Of a stretch of 15,791 nt of DNA, positions 1 through 7,571 are shown in pieces. The notes beneath the pieces are model-generated. The model was not told where the DNA came from. It ran no database searches and worked only from the letters and a program-made list of their open reading frames with translations. Position numbers and translations under genes: made by a program. Within the stretch, counting starts at the first letter, position 1. Each line of letters starts with the position of its first letter. The stretch is from JBFKOL01 sp041628815 (GTDB lineage Bacteria; Bacteroidota; Bacteroidia; Chitinophagales; Saprospiraceae). Where the stretch lies: NCBI GenBank assembly GCA_041628815.1, contig JBFKOL010000068.1:1-15791 (forward strand), in the 5' to 3' direction.

Positions 1-2
1 AG

Positions 3-437
3 ATAGACCTGATTGTTAATGGCAAAGGTGACCTGGAGGTTGATGAGCACCACACCATTGAAGATACTGCGATTTCATTGGGTATTGCCCTTCGAGAAGC
101 TTTGGGAAACAAGATCGGTATCCAGCGCTATGGCTTCTTTCTCCCCATGGACGACTGTGCCGCACAAGTAGGCGTAGATTTCGGCGGACGTCCCTGGCTT
201 GTTTGGAACGTTCAATTCTCACGAGAAAGAATCGGAGATGTACCTACAGAATTGTTTGAACACTTTTTTAAGTCGTTGTCCGACCATGCGGCCTGCAATC
301 TTCATATTACGGCCGAAGGCCATAACGAACATCACAAAATAGAGGCCATTTTCAAAGCATTCGCTCATGCATTGAAAATGGGTGTAAAAAGAGATGTTGA
401 GAGCGACAGATTACCCACTACAAAAGGATCATTGTGA
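3..437 (+). CDS. hisB: Imidazoleglycerol-phosphate dehydratase, 3' part (5' end outside window)
   Basis: Dehydrates imidazole glycerol phosphate to imidazole acetol phosphate in histidine synthesis (cytoplasm). The reading frame is open from the left window edge, so only the last 144 residues are seen; an internal TTG at 78 is not the true start. Visible family marks are the metal-binding DEHHTIED motif near the left edge, the later paired motif NEHHKIEAIFKAFAHAL, and the conserved FLPMDDCAAQVGVDFGGRP segment. The two His-rich motifs supply Mn ligands in known structures. Whether an N-terminal histidinol-phosphatase domain is fused, as in enterobacterial HisB and many Bacteroidota, cannot be seen. 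The stop TGA overlaps the GTG start of hisH (GTGA, 434-437), so the two are likely translationally coupled in one operon. Confidence 0.97.
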   Translation: MDLIVNGKGDLEVDEHHTIEDTAISLGIALREALGNKIGIQRYGFFLPMDDCAAQVGVDFGGRPWLVWNVQFSRERIGDVPTELFEHFFKSLSDHAACNLHITAEGHNEHHKIEAIFKAFAHALKMGVKRDVESDRLPTTKGSL

Positions 438-1027
438 TAGCCATCATTGAATACGATGCGGGTAACACCTGCAGTGTTATGAATGCGCTCAATCGCCTGG
501 GAGTCGACTATACTCTTTCCAGGGATGTCCGCGTTATCCAGCATGCTGACAAAGTTATTTTCCCGGGTGTAGGTCATGCTGGGGCGGCAATGGATTCATT
601 GAGGAAGTATGGTCTGGTCGAAGTCATTAAAAACCTTCATCAACCGGTCCTGGGCATCTGTGTTGGTATGCAGTTGCTCTGTGATCATTCCGATGAAGGA
701 GATACCGCGTGTCTGGGTATCCTGCCACATCCGGTAACTCGATTTAATGGGGGTATGGAACTGAAGGTTCCCCATATGGGTTGGAATACTGTTCACCCTA
801 TAGGTGATGACGGTCTCTTCGGTGAAATTGAACACGGGTCGTATTTCTACTTCGTGCACAGTTATTTCGTGCCACAAATACGGGAGACCACAGCTATCTG
901 TACCTATCAATTGCCTTTTTCAGCAGCTGTCCGCAAAGACAACTTTTATGGTATCCAGTTTCACGCCGAAAAAAGTGGCCAGGTAGGAGAAAAACTATTA
1001 TCCAATTTTCTAAATGGCGAGCTATGA
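434..1027 (+). CDS. hisH: Imidazole glycerol phosphate synthase, glutamine amidotransferase subunit
   Basis: Class I glutaminase that feeds ammonia through the HisF barrel to form imidazole glycerol phosphate and AICAR from PRFAR. The 197-residue length is normal. The catalytic triad is visible: Cys76 in GICVGMQLL, His177 and Glu179 in GIQFHAEKS (the usual Pro of FHPE is Ala here, a mild substitution). The N-terminal IIEYDAGN and the FPGVGHAG oxyanion-side loop are typical. The start is GTG at 434, inside the hisB stop (GTGA), which is the only start giving the conserved N-terminus. The 3' end overlaps hisA by ATGA (1024-1027). Partner HisF is encoded two genes downstream in the same operon. 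Confidence 0.98.
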   Translation: MIAIIEYDAGNTCSVMNALNRLGVDYTLSRDVRVIQHADKVIFPGVGHAGAAMDSLRKYGLVEVIKNLHQPVLGICVGMQLLCDHSDEGDTACLGILPHPVTRFNGGMELKVPHMGWNTVHPIGDDGLFGEIEHGSYFYFVHSYFVPQIRETTAICTYQLPFSAAVRKDNFYGIQFHAEKSGQVGEKLLSNFLNGEL

Positions 1028-1755
1028 TCATTATACCGGCTATTGACATAATAGATGGCAAGTGCGTCCGACTCACCCAGGGTCGTTATGATCAAAAGAA
1101 AATTTATGATGAAAGACCCGTCAGGGTGGCACAAACCTTCCAGGAAAATGGTTTTAAACACCTGCATGTTGTGGACCTGGACGGAGCAAGATCAAGCTCT
1201 CCCAAGAATCTCTATACGCTGAACCATATTGCTTTAGAAACAGATCTCATCATTGATTTTGGCGGTGGGATAAAGAGCGAGGATTCGTTGGTACAGGCAT
1301 TGCGTTCAGGCGCTGATAAGGTTACGGTAGGCAGCCTCGCAGCTAGAAATGCGAACCTGGTAAAATTCTGGTTGATGAAGTATGGTCCGGACAAAATAAT
1401 CATAGGAGCAGATGTCAAAGAAGGAAAAATAGCTGTGAGCGGTTGGATGGAAAAAACAGATCTGGATATACTTGAGTTTATCAATGACTTTGTGGACAGT
1501 GGTGCATTGACATTTGTATGTACGGATATTTCGAAAGATGGCATGTTGCAGGGCTCTACCGTGGAATTGTACGATGCCATTCTGGATCATTTTCCCAAAA
1601 TACAGCTAATAGCAAGCGGAGGAGTTTCAACGATGGAGGAACTGCATCAGTTGAAAGAATTGGGTGTGCATGGAGCTATTATTGGAAAGGCCTTGTATGA
1701 AGGTTTCCTGGACATGCATGAATTGGTAAAGACTTTTGTGAAAGATGCTGACTAA
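1024..1755 (+). CDS. hisA: Phosphoribosylformimino-5-aminoimidazole carboxamide ribotide isomerase
   Basis: Amadori-type isomerase converting ProFAR to PRFAR, the substrate of HisH/HisF. It is a 243-residue (beta/alpha)8 barrel, the usual length. The general base and acid expected from characterised HisA enzymes are present: Asp8 in IIPAIDIIDGKCVRL and Asp130 in GADVKEGKIAVSGW, with Thr167 in CTDISKDGML. Two phosphate-binding loops, DFGGGIKS and ASGGVS, show the half-barrel duplication shared with HisF. The GKCVRLTQG segment matches the substrate-binding beta1 loop of monofunctional HisA. A PriA-type dual function with TrpF is unlikely because a complete trpF lies elsewhere in the window. The ATG at 1024 overlaps the hisH stop, and the end overlaps hisF by 11 nt. 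Confidence 0.98.
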   Translation: MIIIPAIDIIDGKCVRLTQGRYDQKKIYDERPVRVAQTFQENGFKHLHVVDLDGARSSSPKNLYTLNHIALETDLIIDFGGGIKSEDSLVQALRSGADKVTVGSLAARNANLVKFWLMKYGPDKIIIGADVKEGKIAVSGWMEKTDLDILEFINDFVDSGALTFVCTDISKDGMLQGSTVELYDAILDHFPKIQLIASGGVSTMEELHQLKELGVHGAIIGKALYEGFLDMHELVKTFVKDAD

Positions 1756-2497
1756 AAGAATCATACCCTGTCTTGACATCAAGAATGGTCGTACCGTCAA
1801 GGGTATTAATTTTGTCGACCTGCGAGACGCGGGTGACCCGGTACATTTGGCCTCAATATATGCATCAGAAGGGGCCGATGAACTTGTTTTCCTCGACATC
1901 TCGGCAACGCAAGAGGAAAGAGAGACCATATATGATCTGGTCAGGTCTGTTGGCAAGCAGGTTAACATCCCTTTTACCGTCGGCGGTGGTGTTGGATCGG
2001 TCGAGAAAGTTGCTAAAATTCTAAGGAACGGTGCCGACAAAGTAAGCGTAAACTCGGCTGTAGTCAGACGACCATTGCTGGCCAGGGAAATTTCAGATGA
2101 ATTTGGCTCACAGTGTCTGGTCGTAGCGATCGATGCAAAGTATAACGGAGAGCAATGGCTTGTTCATACTCATGGCGGAACAAGGCCCACGGACATTGAA
2201 CTATTCGGGTGGGCCATGCGCATGCAGGATTTAGGTGCCGGCGAGATTCTTTTTACTTCTATGAATCACGATGGTACTAAACGAGGCTTTGCCTGTGAAG
2301 CCCTGGCCAAAATGAGTGATCTCCTGGAAATTCCAATTATAGCATCAGGGGGGGCAGGTAAAGAGAGCCACTTTTACGATGTTTTTACAAAAGGTAAAGC
2401 CGATGCGGGTTTAGCTGCAAGTATTTTTCATTTTGGAGAAATTCCGATACCTCGTCTTAAAGCCTACTTGGCTAAGAGAGGCGTCGTCGTCCGCTAA
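1745..2497 (+). CDS. hisF: Imidazole glycerol phosphate synthase, cyclase subunit
   Basis: Cyclase subunit that uses ammonia delivered by HisH to close the imidazole ring, giving imidazole glycerol phosphate and AICAR. At 250 residues it has normal length. Catalytic aspartates are in the expected places: Asp11 in RIIPCLDIKNGRTVKG and Asp130 in VVAIDAKYNG. Phosphate-binding loops TVGGGV and IASGGAG are visible, as is the SMNHDGTKRGF motif of HisF. The start ATG at 1745 lies 11 nt inside the hisA end, in another frame; the RIIPCLDI motif begins at residue 5, fixing this start. It stops 15 nt before hisIE. Confidence 0.98.
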   Translation: MLTKRIIPCLDIKNGRTVKGINFVDLRDAGDPVHLASIYASEGADELVFLDISATQEERETIYDLVRSVGKQVNIPFTVGGGVGSVEKVAKILRNGADKVSVNSAVVRRPLLAREISDEFGSQCLVVAIDAKYNGEQWLVHTHGGTRPTDIELFGWAMRMQDLGAGEILFTSMNHDGTKRGFACEALAKMSDLLEIPIIASGGAGKESHFYDVFTKGKADAGLAASIFHFGEIPIPRLKAYLAKRGVVVR

Positions 2498-2512
2498 TAG
2501 TAAATTTTCGAT

Positions 2513-3106
2513 ATGAAGTTTAATTCCGAAACAGGGTTAATACCCGCCATCATACAAGACCATCAAACGATGAAGGTTCTTATGTTGGGATATATGAGCA
2601 AGGAAGCCTTCGAGGTAACACTAAAGAGCGGTAAGGTAACCTTTTTCTCAAGGTCAAAGCAAAGATTGTGGACTAAAGGAGAGACCAGCGGAAACTATCT
2701 TACCCTGATCGATTGGTCGTTGGACTGTGATAAGGACACATTGCTTATCAAAGCAAAACCAGCCGGACCGGTATGCCACAAGGGTAGTGACACCTGCTGG
2801 GCCGAGTCAAACACAGAAGAAGGTTTCGGGTTTCTGAATAGACTCGAAGATATCATCAACCAACGGTACCACAGCCGGTCCGAAGAGTCATATACCAGCC
2901 GCTTGTTCACCTTGGGTGTCAACAAAATCGCTCAAAAGGTTGGAGAAGAGGCTGTCGAATTGGTCATCGAAGCAAAAGATGCCAATGACGAGCTTTTCAT
3001 TGCAGAGGCGGCAGACTTGTTGTATCATCTTCTCATATTGTTGAGATCGAGGGAGAAACGGTTGCAAAATGTGATACAAGAACTACAAAGACGACACTCT
3101 TCTTGA
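2513..3106 (+). CDS. hisIE: Bifunctional phosphoribosyl-AMP cyclohydrolase / phosphoribosyl-ATP pyrophosphohydrolase
   Basis: Performs the second and third steps of histidine synthesis: the C-terminal HisE domain removes pyrophosphate from PR-ATP and the N-terminal HisI domain opens the purine ring of PR-AMP. The order HisI then HisE in 197 residues is the standard fusion. In HisI (about residues 1-105) the metal sites are visible as Asp71-Cys72-Asp73 in LDCDKDTLL and Cys88, His89, Cys95 in GPVCHKGSDTCW. In HisE (about 110-197) the VGEEAVELVIEAK helix and AADLLYHLLILL helix carry the acidic MazG-like metal site. It is last in the his operon; no obvious terminator follows. The gap to hisF is 15 nt. 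Confidence 0.97.
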   Translation: MKFNSETGLIPAIIQDHQTMKVLMLGYMSKEAFEVTLKSGKVTFFSRSKQRLWTKGETSGNYLTLIDWSLDCDKDTLLIKAKPAGPVCHKGSDTCWAESNTEEGFGFLNRLEDIINQRYHSRSEESYTSRLFTLGVNKIAQKVGEEAVELVIEAKDANDELFIAEAADLLYHLLILLRSREKRLQNVIQELQRRHSS

Positions 3107-3244
3107 AATCTTGTTAAGAACTTGTGTAAAATCATAAAAGGGTATACCTCAGACTTTATTAACTTCATTGCTCTCCCCATGTGCCCGTACAATACTGCTG
3201 CAGGTACAAAAGATTCGTTTAACTTTTTTCAATTTACAAGGGCT

Positions 3245-3463
3245 ATGACATTTAAAACGAGACAAGAGGTTGCAAGAGAGCTGGGTATTTCAGCGAGGAC
3301 ATTGACAAGACTGATCAGGCGGGAGTCACTGGACGTAAAAAGTGGGCTTCTAAGTCCGCGAGAGCAATACATCATTCTGTGCAGGTTGGGATTCACCGGG
3401 TATATGGATTTCAATGAATCCAAGGAGCTGTCTCAGATTGGGCAACAGAATCGCGCTAGGTAA
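3245..3463 (+). CDS. Small helix-turn-helix protein, unknown role
   Basis: A 72-residue basic protein. Residues about 5-25 (TRQEVARELGISARTLTRLIR) read as a classical helix-turn-helix with the helix-turn pair RQEVARELG / ISARTLTRLI, followed by RRESLDVKSGLLSPREQYII, a predicted helical tail. No ligand domain or enzymatic domain is present, so DNA binding is the only inferable activity. The frame stays open upstream to an ATG at 3122, but those extra 41 residues look non-conserved and read through an AT-rich promoter-like stretch; the ATG at 3245 places the HTH at the N-terminus and is preferred. It lies 138 nt after hisIE and 123 nt before the Gfo/Idh gene, so it may have its own promoter. 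Target genes are unknown. Confidence 0.7.
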   Translation: MTFKTRQEVARELGISARTLTRLIRRESLDVKSGLLSPREQYIILCRLGFTGYMDFNESKELSQIGQQNRAR

Positions 3464-3586
3464 AATGTAACTTGATGCTTTCTGGGGTGTTTTAGTTCGG
3501 TGTCAATTGAGCTGAAAGGGAAGATTTGTTGACGTTTATTTTGTAACTTAACATTTTACATTTTCTGCGATTAAGAATTTCCTATC
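3464..3586 (+). promoter_or_regulatory. AT-rich upstream region of the Gfo/Idh operon, with repeats and weak promoter-like elements
   Basis: This 123-nt gap holds a likely promoter for the two Tat-exported proteins. TTTG at 3525-3528 followed 20 nt later by TAACATTT, and TACATTTT at 3557-3564 (one mismatch to TAnnTTTG), resemble Bacteroidota -33/-7 elements, but no pair has both a good match and ideal spacing. AAAATGTAA at 3462-3470 is repeated inverted as TTACATTTT at 3556-3564, and TGTAACTT occurs directly at 3466-3473 and 3542-3549. These could be operator half-sites, or simply AT-rich coincidence. Confidence 0.3.
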
Positions 3587-4927
3587 ATGAAACACAAACT
3601 AAAAAGAAGATCATTTGTAAAGACTACTGGCGCCGCAGCTCTGGGTGCTGGCTTATTATCCTATGAAAGTATGTATGCCAAATCCTACATAGACGGATCT
3701 GATGCAATCAGAGTGGGCCTTATCGGTTGTGGTGGCCGCGGGACAGGTGCAGTTGCACAGGCTCTGAAAAGCGGCCAGAATGTGAAGCTTGTGGCGATGG
3801 CTGATGCATTTAAAGACAACGTTGACAAGTGTTATGAGTACATCACCAACCCCGACTTTACAGACTGGTCTTCAGAGGACAGTGGCGACTTGAACGAACG
3901 CATCAATGTTCCTGAAGAACATAAATTTCATGGCTTTGACGCCTACAAAAAGGTGATCGATCTTTGTGATGTAGTCATCCTATGTACGCCTCCGGGTTTC
4001 AGACCCATGCATTTTGAAGCGGCTATTCAAGCTGGAAAACATGTCTTTATGGAAAAACCCGTGGCCGTTGATGCGCCTGGTGTTAGAAAGGTCCTCGAAG
4101 TTGGCCAGATGGCAAGGGAAAAGAAATTGAATGTAGTTGTCGGCCTTCAGAGACATTACCAGACAATCTACCGCGAATGGGTTGACCGAATCCATTCTGG
4201 AGCCATTGGTGATATTATTACATCAAGGGTATACTGGAACGGAGCCGGTGTTTGGGTGCGTCCGCGACAAGCCGGCCAAACAGAAATGGAGTACCAGATG
4301 CGTAATTGGTACTACTTCAACTGGTTGTGCGGTGACCACATCAATGAGCAGCACATCCACAATATTGATGTGAGCAATTGGGTAAAACAAGCTTATCCTG
4401 TAAGGGCCCACGGCATGGGTGGCAGAGAGGTGAGAAAAGGAAAAGATCACGGTGAAATCTTTGACCATCACTTCGTGGAATTTGAGTATGAAGATGGATC
4501 GAGGATGTTCAGCCAGTGCCGCCATATCAAAGGATGCCTCAATCGGGTTACCGAAGCTTTCCACGGCACCAAAGGCACCGCCCCTCAGCCGGGTATCATT
4601 CTTAATCAAAGCGGTAATGTCATAATGGATCACAATGATAAAAACGATCCAAATCCATACCAGGTAGAGCACGATGAACTATTCGCTGCTATAGCCCGGG
4701 GGGAATATCTTTTTGATGATACTGACAATGCGGCGAAAAGCACCATGACCGCTATTATGGGACGTATGGCAACTTATTCCGGACAAATGATAGAATGGAA
4801 GGACGCCCTCAACTCCAACGTAGACCTATCACCTGCGAGATATGCGTGGGATGCTGCACCTCCCGTATTGCCAGATGGTCAAGGATACTACCCTGTAGCT
4901 GTCCCAGGTGAGTCAAAAGTTGTTTAG
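3587..4927 (+). CDS. Tat-exported Gfo/Idh/MocA-family NAD(P)-dependent oxidoreductase
   Basis: Probable sugar or cyclitol oxidoreductase acting outside the cytoplasm. Residues 6-31 form a Tat signal: twin arginine in KRRSFVK, a hydrophobic AAALGAGLLS core and a likely cut after SMYA. The Rossmann domain begins IRVGLIGCGGRGTG (about 41-54, nucleotide-binding glycine loop). The family signature EKPVAVD has the catalytic-type Lys157. The C-terminal substrate domain carries GDHINEQHIHNIDVSNW (249-265), typical of the Bacteroidota/Planctomycetota secreted branch. Length (446) fits that branch. As in glucose-fructose oxidoreductase, Tat export would allow folding with a bound cofactor first. A TIM-barrel isomerase follows 30 nt downstream, implying a shared pathway. 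The substrate cannot be read from sequence. Confidence 0.93.
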   Translation: MKHKLKRRSFVKTTGAAALGAGLLSYESMYAKSYIDGSDAIRVGLIGCGGRGTGAVAQALKSGQNVKLVAMADAFKDNVDKCYEYITNPDFTDWSSEDSGDLNERINVPEEHKFHGFDAYKKVIDLCDVVILCTPPGFRPMHFEAAIQAGKHVFMEKPVAVDAPGVRKVLEVGQMAREKKLNVVVGLQRHYQTIYREWVDRIHSGAIGDIITSRVYWNGAGVWVRPRQAGQTEMEYQMRNWYYFNWLCGDHINEQHIHNIDVSNWVKQAYPVRAHGMGGREVRKGKDHGEIFDHHFVEFEYEDGSRMFSQCRHIKGCLNRVTEAFHGTKGTAPQPGIILNQSGNVIMDHNDKNDPNPYQVEHDELFAAIARGEYLFDDTDNAAKSTMTAIMGRMATYSGQMIEWKDALNSNVDLSPARYAWDAAPPVLPDGQGYYPVAVPGESKVV

Positions 4928-4957
4928 TGCTTAGCTACAGCTTAAAAAGGATGCTTT

Positions 4958-5863
4958 ATGGATAGACGAAGTTTTTTGGGACTCACATCTATTGCTATTC
5001 CTGCGCTTTCTATGAACAATGCGCATTTATGGCCAAAAAATATTTCCAAGTTCAAGCTAAATTATGCTCCGCACCTGGGAATGTTCAGGCATCATGCCGG
5101 CGACGATCCTGTGGATCAGTTAAACTTCATGGCCGATGAAGGATTTTCAGCATTCGAGGACAATGGCATGAAGGGAAGAGAAATTGCCGTCCAGGAGGCA
5201 ATGGCTCGCGTCATGGCACAAAGAGATATGACGATGGGGGTCTTCGTGGCGCACAAGATATACTGGAACGAACCCAACCTGGCAAGCGGGAAACTCGAAT
5301 GGCGCGAAGAATTTTTGAGTGATATAAAAAACTCCATAGAGGTTGCCAAAAGAGTCAACGCCCGCTGGATGACGGTTGTTCCAGGTCACCTCGACCTGAG
5401 GAGGGATATGGGCTATCAGACTTCTAACGTAATAGAAAGTCTAAAACGCGCCAGTGAACTATTGGAGCCCCATGGAATCGCGATGGTCCTTGAGCCTTTG
5501 AACTTTAGAGATCACCCAGGCTTATTTCTGACAAAAATTGCTCAGGCCTACGAAATTTGTCGTTCCGTAGGCAGTCCGTCATGCAAAATTCTTTTTGACA
5601 TCTATCATCAACAGATACAAGAGGGTAACATCATACCAAATATTGATCTAGCATACGATGAAATTGCGTACTTCCAGATCGGTGACAATCCCGGACGAAA
5701 AGAACCTACAACAGGAGAGATCAACTACAAAAATATCTTCAAACACATCCATAGCAAAGGCTTTGAAGGTATCCTGGGCATGGAGCACGGCAATTTCCAT
5801 CCAGGCAAAGAGGGCGAACGACTGCTAATAGAGGCCTATCGTACTGTCGATGACTTTGCCTGA
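4958..5863 (+). CDS. Hydroxypyruvate isomerase-like sugar isomerase/epimerase (AP endonuclease 2 fold), Tat-type signal
   Basis: A 301-residue TIM-barrel protein of the xylose isomerase-like family, closest by motif to hydroxypyruvate isomerase (Hyi/OtnI). A short Tat-like signal opens it: MDRRSFLGL then SIAIPALSM. The expected divalent-metal ligands are visible: Glu179 in MVLEPLN, Asp214 with His217 in ILFDIYHQQ, Gln240 in FQIGDNPGRKEP and Glu276 in GMEHG. The GDNPGRKEPTTGEINY segment parallels the PGRHEP-GEINY signature of Hyi. The start ATG is preceded by AAAAAGGA, a possible weak ribosome site. It follows the Gfo/Idh gene by 30 nt in one operon. Cytoplasmic Hyi lacks a signal peptide, so a distinct periplasmic substrate such as an oxidised sugar is more likely than hydroxypyruvate; this is inference. 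Confidence 0.9.
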   Translation: MDRRSFLGLTSIAIPALSMNNAHLWPKNISKFKLNYAPHLGMFRHHAGDDPVDQLNFMADEGFSAFEDNGMKGREIAVQEAMARVMAQRDMTMGVFVAHKIYWNEPNLASGKLEWREEFLSDIKNSIEVAKRVNARWMTVVPGHLDLRRDMGYQTSNVIESLKRASELLEPHGIAMVLEPLNFRDHPGLFLTKIAQAYEICRSVGSPSCKILFDIYHQQIQEGNIIPNIDLAYDEIAYFQIGDNPGRKEPTTGEINYKNIFKHIHSKGFEGILGMEHGNFHPGKEGERLLIEAYRTVDDFA

Positions 5864-5896
5864 CAATGGTCAAAGCGAAGGTTGATTTTAAAAATG

Positions 5897-5925
5897 TTGA
5901 CCCAGTTCTCCTTGTGCTATATTTG
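5897..5925 (+). promoter_or_regulatory. Bacteroidota-type promoter for xdhC
   Basis: TTG at 5897-5899 and TATATTTG at 5918-5925, 18 nt apart, match the Bacteroidota sigma-A consensus (TTTG or TTG, 17-23 nt, TAnnTTTG); the -7 element is a perfect match. The start codon GTG is at 5931, only five nucleotides beyond the -7 element, so transcription should begin at or beside the start codon. Confidence 0.6.
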
Positions 5926-5930
5926 CTTGC

Positions 5931-7028
5931 GTGAAGGAAATTCGACAAATCATCGATGCTTACGACCTTTTGGATCACAATTCTCAAAAGTGCGCCCTGG
6001 CACAGGTTGTTCGTGTTGATGGATCATCATACAGAAGAATTGGTGCAAGAATGCTCGTCACCACTTCCGGGACATGGACCGGAGGAATCTCAGGCGGATG
6101 CCTGGAGGGAGATGCACTGAAAAGGGCGCAGAAAGCAATCATGAGAAATGAGGTATCCAGTGTTGTTTATGACACATCGAGGGATGATGAGTATCAAATC
6201 GGTGTAGGATTGGGATGCAACGGTTTGATTGAAACTATGTTCCTACCCGTGGATGCCCAAGATCCCGGAAATCCAGTAGAAAAACTTAGAAAAATATCTG
6301 GTGCACGTTCAAGCACTGTATTGTTAACTTGCATAGGAACAGAGGGTGATCTTGTAAAGGCCGGTCAATCGGTTTTTTTGTCCGGCTCAGCACCGTGGTC
6401 ATCTATCATTCCTTCACTTCAGGAAGTGATTGAGCCGCTTTTGGAAAAAAACAGGACAGGAGTTGTTGAAACACGAGACACCGCCGGGAAAAAAGTAAGG
6501 ATTCTGGTCGAAATCATTCTTCCCAGGATTAGGTTGATCGTGATTGGTGAGAATTACGACATCTATCCTATGATACAATTAGGGGTCCATTTAGATTGGG
6601 AGGTACACCTGGTAGCCAAGCATCGTAAACTGCGTTCACAACCGGTGTTGAAGTCTGTAAATCTGCATGAAAAGAGCAACCCTGAAAACATACCTTCTGA
6701 TGCTTTCACAGCAGTCGTAATCATGAACCACGACTATTCCGAAGACAAAATGTTTATCCGCATGTATTGGAAAGAGGATTTGGCATATTTGGCGCTTTTG
6801 GGTCCCAGGGTGAGAATGGAAAAAATGATGGACGAACTGGCCCATGAAGAACCAGGATTCTCCTATACTGAAAATCAGCGATTTTTTAGCCCTGCCGGAC
6901 TCGATCTTGGGAGTGAAGGTCCAGAGGAAATCGCTTTATCCATTGTAGCCGAGATCGTAGCTCACCTGAAGGGGCGGACCGGAGGTTTTCTCAGGAAGCG
7001 GACAGGAACCATCCATGAAAGAATCTGA
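5931..7028 (+). CDS. XdhC/CoxI-family molybdenum-cofactor maturation protein
   Basis: The family binds molybdenum cofactor, supports its sulfuration and delivers it to xanthine dehydrogenase-type enzymes in the cytoplasm. The N-terminal XdhC domain shows VVRVDGSSYRRIGARMLV (26-43), GGISGGCLEGD with Cys57 and GLGCNG with Cys96. The C-terminal Rossmann-like domain begins near 206 (RLIVIGENYDIYPMIQLG) and ends in the family motif GLDLGSEGPEEIALSIVAEIVAHL. The normal dinucleotide loop of relatives (a G-A-G-type turn) is replaced by GEN here, so nucleotide binding may be altered. The GTG start at 5931 is chosen because the conserved N-terminus starts there and the next ATG falls after the first motif. 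No molybdoenzyme structural gene is in the window. It is 67 nt after the isomerase-like gene and has its own promoter. Confidence 0.9.
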   Translation: MKEIRQIIDAYDLLDHNSQKCALAQVVRVDGSSYRRIGARMLVTTSGTWTGGISGGCLEGDALKRAQKAIMRNEVSSVVYDTSRDDEYQIGVGLGCNGLIETMFLPVDAQDPGNPVEKLRKISGARSSTVLLTCIGTEGDLVKAGQSVFLSGSAPWSSIIPSLQEVIEPLLEKNRTGVVETRDTAGKKVRILVEIILPRIRLIVIGENYDIYPMIQLGVHLDWEVHLVAKHRKLRSQPVLKSVNLHEKSNPENIPSDAFTAVVIMNHDYSEDKMFIRMYWKEDLAYLALLGPRVRMEKMMDELAHEEPGFSYTENQRFFSPAGLDLGSEGPEEIALSIVAEIVAHLKGRTGGFLRKRTGTIHERI

Positions 7029-7043
7029 AACTGCTTGTATGGC

Positions 7044-7571
7044 TTAAATATTCGCGGAAGCTTCCTGGAAAATCCTGTCGAGCTCAATTTGCACACCCGG
7101 CAAAAATCGGGTCCCCGCGACGATGTTTCCACACCTGTTTAACCATTCTCCTTCCAATCTTTGTGCTCGCACAAGCCTTATGGCCTCCTCGAATACAGAG
7201 ATGACATGATTGGCGAGCACTTCACTGAAAAAATCGTATTGGCGCATGAAAAGAATGGCCGCTTCCACATCGAAGAGATAGAGGTCTGTCATTTCGTGTG
7301 AAAAAACACTTTTTTTCTTCATCTCTGAGAGTATGTAATTGATTTTTTGAATCCTTGGCCGTCTGGGTTTTCTATACGACTTAGTAGCATATTTGGCTTT
7401 TATTTCACTCTTGGCGCGGTCATAGAGCACTTTGCGGTCTTCAGCCGTACCGAGCTCCATGACATAATACTCCCGCACCGCTTTGATTTTTTCATATAGG
7501 GTATCCAGTTCTCTTCGCAGTTCATCTTCTTCGAGAAGCTCAAGGTGTTTTCTAAATTTGGATTTTCTCAT
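7044..7571 (-). CDS. DUF6155-like small protein
   Basis: A 175-residue, charged, probably cytoplasmic helical protein with no signal peptide or membrane segment. The opening, FRKHLELLEEDELRRELDTLYEKIKAVREYY, is a long amphipathic helix, then a basic KSYRKPRRPRIQKINYILSEM region follows, and then a more hydrophobic helical half (about 90-165). The K-x-L-x-x-L / LYEKxKxVKEYY start and the R-K-P-R-basic centre resemble what I recall of DUF6155 in Bacteroidota; this is from memory of the family, not a search. Function is unknown. Its ATG directly abuts the TAG of the Nramp-like gene with no spacer, so it is almost surely translated from the same mRNA. It converges on xdhC with 15 nt between the stops and no clear terminator. 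Confidence 0.72.
   Translation of the reverse strand: MRKSKFRKHLELLEEDELRRELDTLYEKIKAVREYYVMELGTAEDRKVLYDRAKSEIKAKYATKSYRKPRRPRIQKINYILSEMKKKSVFSHEMTDLYLFDVEAAILFMRQYDFFSEVLANHVISVFEEAIRLVRAQRLEGEWLNRCGNIVAGTRFLPGVQIELDRIFQEASANI

Noticed and set aside
1024..1755. HisA as a dual HisA/TrpF (PriA-type) enzyme
   Set aside because: A complete trpF with Cys6 and Asp121 is present, so there is no need for a dual enzyme, and the sequence matches ordinary HisA.
3092..3121. Hairpin after hisIE (TTCTT / AAGAA)
   Set aside because: Only five A-T-rich pairs and no U-run; not a credible terminator.
3122..3244. N-terminal extension of the HTH protein from ATG at 3122
   Set aside because: The 41 extra residues have no domain-like pattern and overlap AT-rich non-coding sequence; ATG at 3245 gives a compact HTH protein.
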